Shown here piece after piece: positions 1 through 7,411 of a stretch of DNA of 41,042 bases. The notes under the pieces were generated by a model. It was not told the origin of the DNA. It saw only the letters and a program-made list of their open reading frames with translations, and did no database searches. This stretch comes from Mastigocoleus sp. MO_188.B34 (GTDB taxonomy: Bacteria; Cyanobacteriota; Cyanobacteriia; Cyanobacteriales; Nostocaceae), in NCBI RefSeq assembly GCF_030065675.1, contig NZ_JASJDK010000062.1, forward strand, positions 1 to 41,042. The letters run 5' to 3'. Position 1 is the stretch's first letter. Each line of letters starts with the position of its first letter. The translations under genes and the position numbers were made by a program.

Positions 1-242
1 CGTTCTGATTTTGCTGCTTCAAGTTTTTTAGATTCTAATTGTGCAGTAGTCTTGAGAGATTCTTCTAACTCTGAAGCTTCTTTTTTGAATTCTTCCTGAA
101 AATCTTGGGAGGCTTCCTGAAAACCTCTTAATGCTTTTCCCAAAGAACGTCCTATTTCAGGCAACTTTTTGGGACCAAAGACCAATAGGGCTACAACCAT
201 GATTACAGCCATCTCTGGTAAGCCAATACCAAAAATATTCAT
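1..242 (-). CDS. tatA: Sec-independent (Tat) translocase subunit TatA/E, 3' end missing
   Basis: This is a membrane component of the twin-arginine translocase, which moves folded proteins across the thylakoid or plasma membrane. The first 80 codons are visible. They begin MNIFGIGLPEMAVIMVVALL, a single N-terminal membrane segment (about residues 4-21), followed by the family hinge FGPKKLPEIGRSLGKALRGF and then a highly charged amphipathic helix rich in E, K and S. This hinge is diagnostic of the TatA/B/E family, and the FGPKKLPE form fits TatA better than TatB. The gene runs off the left edge of the window, so the C-terminal tail is not seen. It lies downstream of psbH on the same strand but is separated from it by a strong terminator-like hairpin, so it probably has its own promoter in the roughly 300 bases between them. 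Confidence 0.93.
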   Translation of the reverse strand, partial: MNIFGIGLPEMAVIMVVALLVFGPKKLPEIGRSLGKALRGFQEASQDFQEEFKKEASELEESLKTTAQLESKKLEAAKSE

Positions 243-551
243 CCTTTTCTCCTCGCGAATGGGTAAGTTTGCAAAACTGGGTAACAGTCCATGGTAATTT
301 TATGCTAAGTAGCTAATATCATTTTCAACCAACCAAACCGAATTAAGATTTTTTGGCAGGGATTATCCAGCATCAATTTCTCAAATTGTTATTAATTTTT
401 GCAATTGGGGTTAAACTCCCAAAATCTTCACTCAACAGTCCTGTTAGTTGAGGCTAAAAAACTGAGGTACTTTTGGTCATTAATAACTTCCATGAGGTGT
501 TACAGGCTTCACAGCCATAACAATGTTATAAATTAGTATAAAAGTAAGTAC

Positions 552-577
552 AAAAAAACCCAGCTAGCTTGCCGGGT
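552..577 (-). terminator. Rho-independent terminator downstream of psbH
   Basis: Read on the minus strand, an ACCCGGC / GCTGGGT stem (7 bp including one G-T pair, 6-nt loop) is followed directly by seven T residues. It begins 40 bases after the psbH stop codon. This is a textbook intrinsic terminator and separates psbH from tatA. Confidence 0.75.
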
Positions 578-616
578 AAAATAACTAATTTTTGTCAAAA
601 ATGTTCATCAGAAATA

Positions 617-820
617 CTAGATTCCGTAACTACTCCAGTCAACAGATATACCCTGAATAATGATTGATTTGTTGTAAAGTTGCAGAAGAATTAGCAGGAA
701 TACAAAAAACAATCCCATAAATACTGCCATTAAAGGTGTTGTGCCCCAACCGGGAGCAACTTTACCGTATTCAGAGTTTAAAGGTCTGAGAACATCTCCT
801 AGCCGTGTTCTTTGTGCCAT
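617..820 (-). CDS. psbH: Photosystem II reaction centre protein H
   Basis: This is a small subunit of the photosystem II core in the thylakoid membrane, needed for stable binding of the PSII core and quinone-side function. The 67-residue product starts [20 protein letters not shown] and continues with the highly conserved stretch [20 protein letters not shown]. This stretch leads into one membrane helix (about residues 28-47) and ends with a short lumenal tail. Length and sequence match cyanobacterial PsbH, which lacks the long phosphorylated N-terminal extension of plants. The gene is divergent from psbN, with 83 bases between the start codons. This is the usual cyanobacterial psbH/psbN arrangement, and the shared short spacer must hold both promoters. 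A hairpin plus T-run terminator follows it. Confidence 0.98.
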   Translation of the reverse strand: MAQRTRLGDVLRPLNSEYGKVAPGWGTTPLMAVFMGLFFVFLLILLQLYNKSIIIQGISVDWSSYGI

Positions 821-903
821 AGTTAACTATCCGGATAGAGAATAAAGTTTTTTTAATCTTCTGTAATATTCTATAAGAATACCACTCATAATATATACCC
901 GTT

Positions 904-1035
904 ATGGAACCTGCAATAGTTCTTAGTATTTCTGTTGGCGCTGTAGTTATAGTAATGACTGCATTATCTATCTACACTGCTTTTGGGCCTCCAAGCAAGC
1001 AACTTGCAGACCCCTTTGAAGATCACGAAGACTAA
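904..1035 (+). CDS. psbN: PsbN protein (photosystem II assembly/repair factor)
   Basis: The 43-residue protein starts MEPAIVLSISVGAVVIVMTA, a single membrane segment, and ends SKQLADPFEDHED. This is the standard PsbN sequence including the conserved FGPPSKQLxDPFExHED tail. In the family it is regarded as a factor for assembly or repair of photosystem II rather than a true subunit. The ATG is the only possible start. The gene is divergent from psbH, as expected. An imperfect GGAACT...AGTTCC inverted repeat (1065-1070 and 1116-1121) lies about 30-85 bases downstream, but it is not convincing as a terminator. Confidence 0.97.
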   Translation: MEPAIVLSISVGAVVIVMTALSIYTAFGPPSKQLADPFEDHED

Positions 1036-1087
1036 AAAAATCAATCAATAAAAACTAGAAATGAGGAACTCCAAAAATATAAAAATA

Positions 1088-1345
1088 TTAATTTTTGTTA
1101 ATTTTTATGTTTTTCAGTTCCCATTCTCCATGGAAGATAATTTCACATACTTTTCCTAAGTGGGAAACGCAGAGCGGCATAAATCCATCTGTCAGTGACA
1201 TGGTGCTGGGTTTTTCGTAGAACATTTTCCTGCAATTTTTACAGGCGCTTACCGCAATGTACTAAGCAACAGCTTTAGGTGAAAAATTTACTTTTCCTCG
1301 AACGTTAATAACTCGATTGTCGGTGAAAACAATCGCCGACCCTAA
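1088..1345 (-). pseudogene. Possible broken small gene (open frame interrupted by one TAG)
   Basis: The minus-strand reading frame ending at TAA 1088-1090 is open back to 1345 except for a single TAG at 1262-1264. The longest intact ATG-initiated piece (1088-1225) encodes 45 residues: it starts MFYEKPSTMSLTDGFMPLCV and ends GEWELKNIKINKN. Upstream of that ATG, in the same frame, lie the residues VSACKNCRK. On the far side of the TAG the frame reads IVFTDNRVINVRGKVNFSPK, which also looks protein-like. The CxxC and the later C-rich segment (residues CVSH...VCEI) would fit a small zinc-type domain, but I do not recognise the family. No start codon is evident for the upstream part, and no ribosome binding site was found. 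It could be a gene decayed by a nonsense mutation, a 45-aa gene starting at 1225, or chance. Confidence 0.3.
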
Positions 1346-1367
1346 TTATTGATTCTTTAGGTTAGGA

Positions 1368-1703
1368 TTACTCAAGAGCCAACATTTTATTAATTTGTTC
1401 TAGTTTGAGTGGCTGACGTTCAATTCTTTGAAAGTATTGAATTTTTTTCAGTTGTAGAGATGCAGCTTGAAAGTTACTTAAATTCAGCAAGACAATATCT
1501 TCATAGATGGCATTTTCAGGAGTTTCCACTGCTAAGACTAAATCTTCTAACTTGTTATTTTTTATTTCATTATCAAGATATTTCAAAAATATTTCTCGCT
1601 TTTTAGGGCGAACAGTAACCAAATACCAATTACCTTCTTTAATAGTCCAGAAATCTCGAGCGCTAACTTTTTGTGATTCTGGTATTTGTTTCTCTGTATC
1701 CAT
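1368..1703 (-). CDS. Small conserved-type protein resembling the NusG N-terminal (NGN) domain
   Basis: This is a 111-residue protein of unknown role. Residues 26-43 (WYLVTVRPKKREIFLKYL) have the look of the opening strand and helix of the NusG N-terminal domain (W-Y-x-V-x-V-x-P...E). It is followed by a loop (residues 45-62) and a hydrophobic segment IYEDIVLLNL. The C-terminal half (Q79-E111) is rich in Q, L, K and I. The KOW domain that follows NGN in true NusG is absent, so this is not NusG itself. It starts at ATG 1703, and the nearest same-strand neighbour upstream is the mannosidase gene, 187 bases away. The fold assignment is an impression from sequence pattern only. That the ORF is a real gene is more certain than what it does. 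Confidence 0.6.
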   Translation of the reverse strand: MDTEKQIPESQKVSARDFWTIKEGNWYLVTVRPKKREIFLKYLDNEIKNNKLEDLVLAVETPENAIYEDIVLLNLSNFQAASLQLKKIQYFQRIERQPLKLEQINKMLALE

Positions 1704-1890
1704 AAGATTTAATAATTGTTTGATTGAAAATATTAGAAACCATTTTTAGCCTCCCAAGTAATATATCCATATTTAAGGATTTTGGGTAAAAATAGTTATG
1801 ATTGCCTAAGTTTTTTACCTAAACTTGAAAATATTATTTTAGTTGATTGACATATTTATAGATACGTATTTTGAATTGTACTGCCAAAAT

Positions 1891-4800
1891 TTATTGTTCG
1901 AGAGATAATTTAAAACTGACTATTTTCCAAGGTTCAATTGCCACGTTTTGTTGTTCGGATGGGGATTGATATTTTTGAGTTTGAGAGGTTTTGGATTGAG
2001 ATGTTTTAGCTTGAGAAGTCCAAATTGAGCGTTCGAGTAAATCTACTTTATCTCTCAACTTTAAACCCAAACTACTTTGTAAAGAGAAATTAGTAGTTTC
2101 TCCATGGCATTCATAACAACGTAAAACCCATTGTTCGGGATCTTCTTCAGTTTGCTTGAATGCCATCAAAATTAAATTATCTGCCGACAGATTTAAGAAA
2201 TTACCTATACTTGGCATTGAAGGGCTACAAGAATATTCACCTGCTTTCAAATTGCTAAGAAATTCTGTACCTAATTGTACAACTTGTAAGGGAATATTTA
2301 ATTCATAACCACGTTTTACTGTTTGTGCTGTGCTCCACTTTCCTTGATGGGGATAAACAGCATAGGTAAATTCGTGCAAACCTTTATCTGCCTCTGGGTT
2401 TGGCCAATTAGGACTTCTTAATAAAGTTAAGCGTAACTGATTTGGTTGGGCATCATAACCGTATTTACAATCGTTAATCAAACTGACACCATAGTAATTT
2501 TGCTCTTCCGCTGAGGGATTTTGACTGAGAAAATCGGAGTTAACGCCTGTTGCTTCCAATTTTGCTGTTAAGTCTGCCCAACGTAAAGCAGGAACTTCCC
2601 ATTTAGCTTTTTCTTGAATAGTTTGTGATTCTGTGGGACGAATAATTGTCGCACAGGGAATTTCGTAAGTAGCTTCTGAAGTTTCTAAATTTAGAGGAAA
2701 AGCTGCTTTAACCATTACTTGACGTTCTAGCCAAACTACTTTGCTAGCAATTTTCAGCATGGGACAAGCTGCTTGTAAAATGTAGTCCTGCTGAAACTCA
2801 GATTTACCAAACCGTCGTACTACGCGCAGGCGACTTTGAAGAGACCCCCTTTCTATCCATTGAATAGATTCAAGTTCCATTGGTGGTAGCTGATGTTTGG
2901 CATAATCGGGATCAATATTCCAAGCATCCCAGTATTGACCGCTATCTTGAAATACTTGTAATTGATTTCCACCTTCTAAACCAAGAACTTCCCGGTTATT
3001 AGTTTTATCGAAAATACTCGATAAATTACCATTTTCTTCATTAACGGTCGCCCGCAAAAATTCATTTTCTAAAGTAAATCTAGATAAATCAGATTTTTGT
3101 TGCTCTTCACCAAAATTAACTTTTTCTTGAAAAATCTCTTTCTCTAAGCTTTCTGTAGATTCTATGTTCGCACAAGTAAGCCAAAATACCCGATAGCCGA
3201 TGGAAGGAATATCATTTGCTAGGAATAGTAAATTTGAATCATCACCTAATTGGGAAATAACTTTATTCCCAGAAACATCATAAACTTGCCATTCTTTGCC
3301 AATTTTTGTTGTACCTACAGGGATACTAACAACTTCTGAGCGTTGCCAATTTAGAGAATTAAATACTACTAAAGGTAAGCTTTCGGGATATGGTGGTTCG
3401 GGAAAATTAATTTGTGTGGCTAAGCCTTGCAAAGATTTTTGTAATACACCATCAGCAATCTTTTGAATTTCTTGCCATTCTGGTAAAGCATCTTCATAAA
3501 CTTCTGTAATAGAAGAACCAGGAAGGATATCGTGAAACTGATTAAATAAAAGCTTTTTCCAAGCTACTTCCAATTCAGCTTTGGGATATTTGGTCCCATT
3601 GCTAATGGTTAACAAAGAAGCAAATAATTCTGCTTGATATAAAAGATTTTCACATATCCGATTCCAGCGCTTTTGATCGGCGTGAGTAGTATAACAGCCA
3701 CGATGAAATTCTAAGTAAAGTTCATCATTCCAAACGGGATACTTTTCTGGCTCAGCAGGCAATTCTACCTCTCCAGATTCTAAATTTTGATGCGTAATTT
3801 CTGTGGTGTTTGTTTCTTTAGTAATTCTGTGTCTACAAGATTGTAAATATTTTTCTGCAGTTGTAAACTCTAACTCAGGAAATAAAGGTGATTTTTGCCA
3901 GCGACGAGCTATTTCTAACATGTCACGGGTAGGACCACCACCATGATCTCCTACCCCAGGAAGCCACAAGGAGTTTAATAAACCAGTTTGATTTTGCCAT
4001 TCTAGCCCATAGTCAACCATTTTGACCGGGTCTATCCCTTCCCCGATGGGCGCTGACATCAAACTAAATATTTCACTACCATCAGGCGATCGCCACCAAA
4101 ACTGCCCATAATCAAATTTGGTTGTATCATTCCAACGTAATTTTTGGGTGACAAAATATTCTATTCCAGCATTAATTAAAAACTGGGGTAAACTCCAGCA
4201 AAACCCAAAACTATCAGGTAGCCATACAACTCGAGAAATCTTGCCAAATTTTTCTAGGGCGTAATGTTGACCGTATAGGAGTTGGCGCACAATTGATTCT
4301 CCAGAAATTAAATTTAATTCTGGTTCTACCCACATTCCACCAACATTTTCCCAACACCCAACTTTTATTTTCTGCTCGATCGCATTAAATAATTTTGGAT
4401 AATTTTTTTCTACCCAATCATATAAAGCAGGAGTTGAATGACAGAAAATCAACTCCGAGAAATCTTCCTGCAGTTGCAGAACAGACTCAAAAGTATTTTT
4501 GGCTGCTTGCCAAGTTTCACTCACCCGCCATAACCAAGCCATATCCAAATGGGCGTGACCTAACAGAAGAATTTTCAATTTTGGTAGGTCTAAATTAAGC
4601 TTCAATTCACATAATTTCTGGCGTAGAGCAACCAACCGATCATTAAATATCTGATTGATTTCACTATGTGAATTTTGGGGGTTTGTTTCCCAGTTAAATT
4701 CCCCCAACACAATAGCTAAAGCATCCAATTCTTGGGGTGCAAAGGCTTTGAGATAACTATGTAATACAGCCAACTCATCAGCAACAAAACCAGGTTCAGG

Positions 4801-5307
4801 AATACCGTCTAGATTAGACTCATAAATTAAAACAGACTTTACTAATGCTCCATCATCATGTCCAGGACTAATTAACTTTAAACTTACAATGAATTCATCT
4901 CCTGGGTTCACCCTTTGAGCAAGTAAAACTCTGGGGTAAAAGTCGAATAGATCCCCCTCAGCAACTAATTTACCGTTAACATAAACTTCCGCTGAATCTG
5001 CCCACCAGACTAAAGCCAGCCGTAAACTTAAATTTTGTAAGTCGTATCCATATAAATTTTCTGGAACGATCACTTTTTGTGTGAGCCACAATACATTTCT
5101 TCCCTTTTTCCAAGGAATATGTTCTTTTTTATTTAGTTGGGCAACATTACACTGGGAAAAATCACTCGTACTGATATCATTTACATTGAGTTCGCTTGTT
5201 TGATAGTGCCATTGAGATTGGACATTGATTTGAGAAAAAGAACGTAATTTATCAATTACTGAAAAAATAAGTTTATGTGATTGTTCTGAAGAGTTAGAAG
5301 AGTTCAT
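1891..5307 (-). CDS. Class II alpha-mannosidase (glycoside hydrolase family 38)
   Basis: The protein (1138 residues) is predicted to be a retaining alpha-mannosidase that removes alpha-mannosyl residues from glycans. The catalytic domain begins near residue 245 with the zinc-binding motif GHAHLDMAWLW (H251, H253, D255). The family segment MWVEPELNLISGESIVRQLL (325-344) follows, and then WLPDSFGF (363-370), in which D365 is the expected catalytic nucleophile that also helps bind zinc. The conserved LFNQFHDILPGSSI lies further on (helical middle domain), followed by the C-terminal beta-sandwich. Residues 60-165 look like a galactose-binding-type beta domain (VYVNGKLVAEGD), as in other bacterial GH38 enzymes of about 1000 residues. 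No signal peptide is visible, so it is probably cytoplasmic. It is divergent from the gene at 5426, with 118 bases between them. Its substrate is unknown. Confidence 0.93.
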   Translation of the reverse strand: MNSSNSSEQSHKLIFSVIDKLRSFSQINVQSQWHYQTSELNVNDISTSDFSQCNVAQLNKKEHIPWKKGRNVLWLTQKVIVPENLYGYDLQNLSLRLALVWWADSAEVYVNGKLVAEGDLFDFYPRVLLAQRVNPGDEFIVSLKLISPGHDDGALVKSVLIYESNLDGIPEPGFVADELAVLHSYLKAFAPQELDALAIVLGEFNWETNPQNSHSEINQIFNDRLVALRQKLCELKLNLDLPKLKILLLGHAHLDMAWLWRVSETWQAAKNTFESVLQLQEDFSELIFCHSTPALYDWVEKNYPKLFNAIEQKIKVGCWENVGGMWVEPELNLISGESIVRQLLYGQHYALEKFGKISRVVWLPDSFGFCWSLPQFLINAGIEYFVTQKLRWNDTTKFDYGQFWWRSPDGSEIFSLMSAPIGEGIDPVKMVDYGLEWQNQTGLLNSLWLPGVGDHGGGPTRDMLEIARRWQKSPLFPELEFTTAEKYLQSCRHRITKETNTTEITHQNLESGEVELPAEPEKYPVWNDELYLEFHRGCYTTHADQKRWNRICENLLYQAELFASLLTISNGTKYPKAELEVAWKKLLFNQFHDILPGSSITEVYEDALPEWQEIQKIADGVLQKSLQGLATQINFPEPPYPESLPLVVFNSLNWQRSEVVSIPVGTTKIGKEWQVYDVSGNKVISQLGDDSNLLFLANDIPSIGYRVFWLTCANIESTESLEKEIFQEKVNFGEEQQKSDLSRFTLENEFLRATVNEENGNLSSIFDKTNNREVLGLEGGNQLQVFQDSGQYWDAWNIDPDYAKHQLPPMELESIQWIERGSLQSRLRVVRRFGKSEFQQDYILQAACPMLKIASKVVWLERQVMVKAAFPLNLETSEATYEIPCATIIRPTESQTIQEKAKWEVPALRWADLTAKLEATGVNSDFLSQNPSAEEQNYYGVSLINDCKYGYDAQPNQLRLTLLRSPNWPNPEADKGLHEFTYAVYPHQGKWSTAQTVKRGYELNIPLQVVQLGTEFLSNLKAGEYSCSPSMPSIGNFLNLSADNLILMAFKQTEEDPEQWVLRCYECHGETTNFSLQSSLGLKLRDKVDLLERSIWTSQAKTSQSKTSQTQKYQSPSEQQNVAIEPWKIVSFKLSLEQ

Positions 5308-5425
5308 ATTTCTCCCGACATTAGGTAAACCAAAACAATTAGAAATAAAATAATTGAAAATATATCACTACTGAGCGGGAACCTCAGAGGCAATTAATCT
5401 CTCAATAAATAAAACCCCTACTACC

Positions 5426-7285
5426 ATGGCTTCTTCTTCTGATAATCGCTATCAAAGTCGATTATTGACCCTTATTCGCAAACAGTCTCGATTATTTCGT
5501 GACTTCTTTGGGCTACGCACACGACAGTTGAAAGTTACCACTAGCTGGTCTTTAGAGGCAATGCTATACCCGATAAACAAGCTGTGGCAAACTAGCATCG
5601 AGTTTGGTAGAAAACAACTACCTTCTCAGAAATCAAAAAGTCGCTTCCATTTACTAAAGTTTGGGAAGAAGCCTTCACCTCAAACAGTAGTTTCAGCCGA
5701 TAAGGCTGTAATAGAGGTGAACAAAATAGTAGAAAATTTCCAAATGGACAGAGATATAGAAGGAAGTTTGGAGTGTGTTAACTCATTAAATACTAATAAT
5801 TATCCAACGACATTTAGGAGAATTGCTTCGCAACTCTCTGACCCTGCAAAGACCAGTTATGGTACACAAAACTTAGTTTTAGTTACTGAAAAAAATGAAA
5901 TTCTTGATGTTTTAAACTTCCAACAAAAACTAAACTTACAAGAATTAATTAGGAGCAAACTTGATGATTACTATGAAGCCAGAGGCTTATTAAAAAAAGA
6001 AAATTCACAAACACTATTATACAAAGTATCTAGCTTATTTATAAAGGTAATTAGTAGTCCAATTTTTCCTAATAAATCTTCAAGGGTAACCCCGAAAAAT
6101 ACGATATTTAGTAATTGGATCAAAGTTGTAAATGAGTCGAAATTAACACTTGCTCATAACAACAAAAATAAATTTGTAACTGATACTAGTATTTTACCGG
6201 TTGAGCATAATAGTTTACTTACATTCTCTCACAGCAATTTAAACTTACAAACCTATAGTTCACAACTAGTATTTCCCATGAAAACCAAGTTTGGTATGTT
6301 TTTAAACGGTAAAGAAAAAATACCCAATCAAGCACAAAAATCTTTATCTCAAGAATCTATTTCTACAGAAGTGGAGACAAAAAATTCTTTTCCATTTCAG
6401 AACTTGATTCAAGGGGCTTTAAATTACTTTTTTGGCAAAAGTGATAATACTGAGATTAATCAGTTAAAGACAGAAAATAGTAACACAAAATATTTAACCG
6501 GGAATACTGGAAACAAGGAAGTTGATAAAGCTGATGAAATAGTAAATACCACTCAAATTAGTAATACAAATATCCATCAAAGTGATTTAGAACGTAGCAA
6601 TTTAAGTAATACATATCTAAATCATAAAAATCAAGAAATAGCGAAGGAAGAAATAGCAAGTAGTTGTCCAAAAAAAAGCAAAAATTGGTTAGAATTACAC
6701 GATATATTTTCCGAATCTCAAAAAGCTCAAGACCCAGATTCAATAGCATCTTTCTTGATACCACAAACAGAAATCCAAGAATCAAAAAATATTTTTCAAA
6801 GAATTACTAATATATTTAGACGAGAAGAAGATTCAGTTCCCAAGCGACAATATTGGATTGCAAAGCGCAAGCCAGATATCGAGGAAAACTTTACTCGAAC
6901 AGAATTAGAAGCAAACTCTACTTCGATAAACGATGCACCTTCAGCTTTTATAAATGTTGAAGATAGACAATCTGCCGATGCTAATATCAACATAGATCGC
7001 CATGACAAATTGGCAAATGTTTCTACAAATGTGCCTGTAAGCACTGTAAATACTTTTGATCGCAATATTTCTTCGGGACAAATAGTTCATCAACCCTCAG
7101 AAACAAGCTCTAACTGGGATATAGAACATGACCCAGACTACTTTGAAACGGAAGGAGAAGTAGTAGGTTATGATAAACATCCCCTGGAGCGACTCCTAAA
7201 CTGGTTAGATAAGGCTTTGCTCAAACTGGAAGATATATTTGCCCGAATTGTTAGTTTAGTACAGATGTTTCTACGCCAATTATAA
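5426..7285 (+). CDS. Large hypothetical protein with conserved-looking ends and low-complexity centre
   Basis: I do not recognise this 619-residue protein. The N-terminus is basic (about residues 1-80, many R and K, with RLFRDFFGLRTRQLKVTTSW), and the C-terminus is a compact segment with HDPDYFETEGEVVGYDKHPL followed by an amphipathic helical tail (RLLNWLDKALLKLEDIFARI). Between them lie about 450 residues rich in N, S, T, K and I with no repeats or motifs that I can see. No signal peptide or clear membrane segment is present. The pattern of conserved ends around a fast-evolving linker suggests a tethering or scaffolding protein, possibly peripheral to the membrane, but this is inference. It is transcribed divergently from the mannosidase and convergently with the LptD-like gene, which ends 114 bases beyond its stop. 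Confidence 0.75.
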   Translation: MASSSDNRYQSRLLTLIRKQSRLFRDFFGLRTRQLKVTTSWSLEAMLYPINKLWQTSIEFGRKQLPSQKSKSRFHLLKFGKKPSPQTVVSADKAVIEVNKIVENFQMDRDIEGSLECVNSLNTNNYPTTFRRIASQLSDPAKTSYGTQNLVLVTEKNEILDVLNFQQKLNLQELIRSKLDDYYEARGLLKKENSQTLLYKVSSLFIKVISSPIFPNKSSRVTPKNTIFSNWIKVVNESKLTLAHNNKNKFVTDTSILPVEHNSLLTFSHSNLNLQTYSSQLVFPMKTKFGMFLNGKEKIPNQAQKSLSQESISTEVETKNSFPFQNLIQGALNYFFGKSDNTEINQLKTENSNTKYLTGNTGNKEVDKADEIVNTTQISNTNIHQSDLERSNLSNTYLNHKNQEIAKEEIASSCPKKSKNWLELHDIFSESQKAQDPDSIASFLIPQTEIQESKNIFQRITNIFRREEDSVPKRQYWIAKRKPDIEENFTRTELEANSTSINDAPSAFINVEDRQSADANINIDRHDKLANVSTNVPVSTVNTFDRNISSGQIVHQPSETSSNWDIEHDPDYFETEGEVVGYDKHPLERLLNWLDKALLKLEDIFARIVSLVQMFLRQL

Positions 7286-7374
7286 ATATTTCTCTAACAG
7301 TAGCTGTACTCAAATAATCAAATTATTTAATCAAATAAATTTATCCATAAATATTCATAAATATTATGGATGTA

Positions 7375-7411
7375 TTCTGATGACTGTCAGATTTAAGTTT
7401 AGTCATCAGAA
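7375..7411. terminator. 11-bp perfect inverted repeat between convergent genes (possible bidirectional terminator)
   Basis: The sequence TTCTGATGACT (7375-7385) is repeated in perfect reverse complement as AGTCATCAGAA (7401-7411), with a 15-base loop. The right arm overlaps the stop codon (7399-7401) and last codons of the LptD-like gene. On each strand the stem is followed by only a weak A/T stretch rather than a clear T-run. A second inverted repeat, TCCATAA/TTATGGA, lies just to the left (about 7344-7370). Their position between two convergent genes suggests transcription termination or transcript 3'-end protection. Confidence 0.45.

Noticed and set aside
1065-1121. GGAACT/AGTTCC inverted repeat after psbN as a terminator
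   Set aside because: The arms are short, the loop is long and no T-run follows.
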